Shown: one piece after another, positions 6,252-7,077 of the stretch | How positions within the stretch are numbered: the first letter of the stretch is position 1 | Layout of the letters: every line of letters begins with the position of its first letter | Source of the DNA: RUG12783 sp946409545 | GTDB lineage: Bacteria; Bacillota_I; Bacilli_A; RF39; UBA660 | Reading direction: 5' to 3' | DNA: 7,077 nucleotides | Assembly (NCBI GenBank): GCA_946409545.1 | Contig: CAMJWT010000033.1 | Span: 1 to 7,077, forward strand | Notes under the pieces: model-generated | Told to the model about the DNA's origin: nothing | Seen by the model: only the letters and a program-made list of their open reading frames with translations | The model's database searches: none | Position numbers and translations under genes: made by a program

Positions 6252-6435
6252 ATGGCTTTTAGAATTACAAAGAAAAGAAACAGAGAATAAAACAATTAGA
6301 TTCCCATTAGAACTTGTAAATAAAATCGAAAAAGCAATCCAAGGGGAAGATACTACATTTAGTAGATTTGTTATTCTTGCTTGTGAATATGCACTTAAAG
6401 ATTTAGAAAAAGATTCTCAGAAAGTAATTTCTTGA
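6252..6435 (+). pseudogene. Frameshifted ribbon-helix-helix (Arc-like) DNA-binding protein
   Basis: A very good ribosome binding site (AGGAGG, 6236-6241, ten bases before the ATG) leads to ATG at 6252, but that frame stops after 12 codons (TAA at 6288-6290). The next frame is open from 6253 to the TGA at 6433-6435. It encodes KTIRFPLELVNKIEKAIQ followed by TTFSRFVILACEYALKDLE, a typical RHH fold: a beta strand with KTIRFP, then two helices. Removing one T from the TTTT run at 6257-6260 joins the two parts into a clean 60-residue protein starting MALELQRKETENKTIRFP. This is most simply a one-base insertion, either a real mutation, a homopolymer sequencing error or a phase-variable tract. Small RHH proteins of this kind often regulate mobilization genes or act as antitoxins. 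It is divergent from the prepilin gene and convergent with the coiled-coil gene. Confidence 0.7.
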
Positions 6436-6442
6436 GTTTTTT
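6416..6442 (+). terminator. Rho-independent terminator overlapping the RHH stop codon
   Basis: CTCAGAAA (6416-6423) pairs with TTTC and TGAG (6428-6436) with one bulged T and a GTAA loop, followed by six T residues (6437-6442) and more T-rich sequence. The TGA stop of the RHH gene lies in the descending arm. The U-tract ends two bases before the stop of the convergent gene at 6445. Confidence 0.6.
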
Positions 6443-6444
6443 AT

Positions 6445-7077
6445 TTATTTCACAAATTCATCATCTATTTCATCATTTCTCATATAACTAGGTATATCTG
6501 CATAATCAAATAAAACATGTTCTTTATCTGTATTACTTGCAATATCTATAATGTCATCATCAGTCATGGTATCATTATCATAATAAGATTTAACTTTATA
6601 TTCTACTTTATCTTTAGATTTGTCATTACCAATATGTAATATATCTTTTAATATTTGTTTTAATTGATCCAATAGATAATCTATTTTAAGTTTTAGATTA
6701 ATAATCTTTGATTCTAATTCATTGTTTCTTTTCTTAAGATTATCTACTTCTTTTTTATACTTTTGATTTTCTTTTTCTATTGTATTATAACTTTTAGAGT
6801 AATCATTAATCTCATCAAAAACAGCATATAGTTTAGGTTGTATTTCTTTTACCTTATTTGATTCACTAACTAAGCTATTCATAACATCTAATATATCTTT
6901 ATCTATAATAATATGTTTCTTATCAAATGGTAAATTCTTAATAGTATTTAATTTATTATGATAAGTATTTAATACATCATCTAATTTATTAATTCTAACA
7001 TTCATATTACTACTCACTTTCTTTAATATCTTTTTATAATCTTTAATCTTAATATGTTTAGTATCACTACCTTTAAT
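6445..7077 (-). CDS. C-terminal part of a coiled-coil protein, possibly a MobV/Pre relaxase
   Basis: The frame is open to the right edge, so the true start lies outside the window. The GTG at 7017 is an internal valine codon of a longer protein, since 20 more in-frame codons (IKGSDTKHIKIKDYKKILKK) precede it without a stop. About 210 residues are visible. The middle, roughly 70-120 residues after the GTG, is heptad-rich and charged (IEKENQKYKKEVDNLKKRNN), a likely coiled coil. The tail is acidic, with YYDNDTMTDDDIIDIA and LFDYADIPSYM. This arrangement, a helical coiled coil followed by an acidic tail ending in an FDYADIPSY-type motif, resembles my recollection of the C-termini of Pre/MobV plasmid-mobilization proteins. 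The catalytic HUH domain would lie upstream, unseen. Nearby RHH, recombinase and oriT-like sequence fit that reading. Without the N-terminal domain the assignment stays tentative. Confidence 0.5.
   Translation of the reverse strand: MKGSDTKHIKIKDYKKILKKVSSNMNVRINKLDDVLNTYHNKLNTIKNLPFDKKHIIIDKDILDVMNSLVSESNKVKEIQPKLYAVFDEINDYSKSYNTIEKENQKYKKEVDNLKKRNNELESKIINLKLKIDYLLDQLKQILKDILHIGNDKSKDKVEYKVKSYYDNDTMTDDDIIDIASNTDKEHVLFDYADIPSYMRNDEIDDEFVK

Noticed and set aside
7015..7017. GTG at 7017 as the start of the rightmost gene
   Set aside because: The frame continues without a stop to the window edge and no clear ribosome binding site precedes the GTG, so it is treated as an internal codon of a partial gene.

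Overview
The window looks like chromosomal DNA from a very AT-rich Gram-positive bacterium (Bacillota). The evidence is an A/T-dominated base composition, use of TAA, TAG and TGA as stops, AGGAGG- and GGTGAT-type ribosome binding sites, and the rel-dtd gene pair, which is usual in Bacillota. Rel/Dtd plus a prepilin with a LamG-like tail suggests an uncultured gut lineage of Bacilli or Erysipelotrichia type. That taxonomic refinement is an inference, not something the sequence proves.

Left part (1-3434, minus strand): a compact core operon, read right to left. A promoter at about 3377-3405 drives a long RelA/SpoT homologue (rel), then D-aminoacyl-tRNA deacylase (dtd, 4-base overlap), then an AI-2E-family membrane protein that starts on the base after the dtd stop and runs off the left edge. 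The Rel protein has every synthetase motif, but the hydrolase HDxxED motif reads HDTISV. It may therefore make (p)ppGpp without degrading it. Just upstream of the rel promoter is a strong minus-strand terminator. It ends a gene remnant (3432-3598) whose C-terminal sequence resembles the DUF6273-like tails found on surface and pilin-like proteins.

Right part (3599-7077): accessory DNA that looks like a decayed integrative or mobilizable element. It holds a large serine recombinase lacking its N-terminal catalytic domain (3599-4822), an array of about eight hairpins (4821-5096), a prepilin-type protein with a LamG-like C-terminal domain (5088-6083), a ribbon-helix-helix regulator broken by one extra T (6252-6435, plus strand), and the C-terminal part of a coiled-coil protein that may be a MobV/Pre relaxase (6445 to the right edge).

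The most unusual region is 4821-5096. It is nearly all nested or consecutive inverted repeats. A 10-bp long-range stem begins over the prepilin stop codon, and the array ends in a terminator directly against the recombinase truncation. Within it a perfect 22-bp palindrome is followed at once by TAGTGAGTTA, which differs by one base from the pMV158-type MobV nick sequence TAGTGTGTTA. The array could be a transfer origin, a structured non-coding RNA, or both. The recombinase remnant, the possible relaxase, the RHH regulator and the oriT-like site all fit one mobilizable element that inserted beside or inside the DUF6273-like gene upstream of rel.
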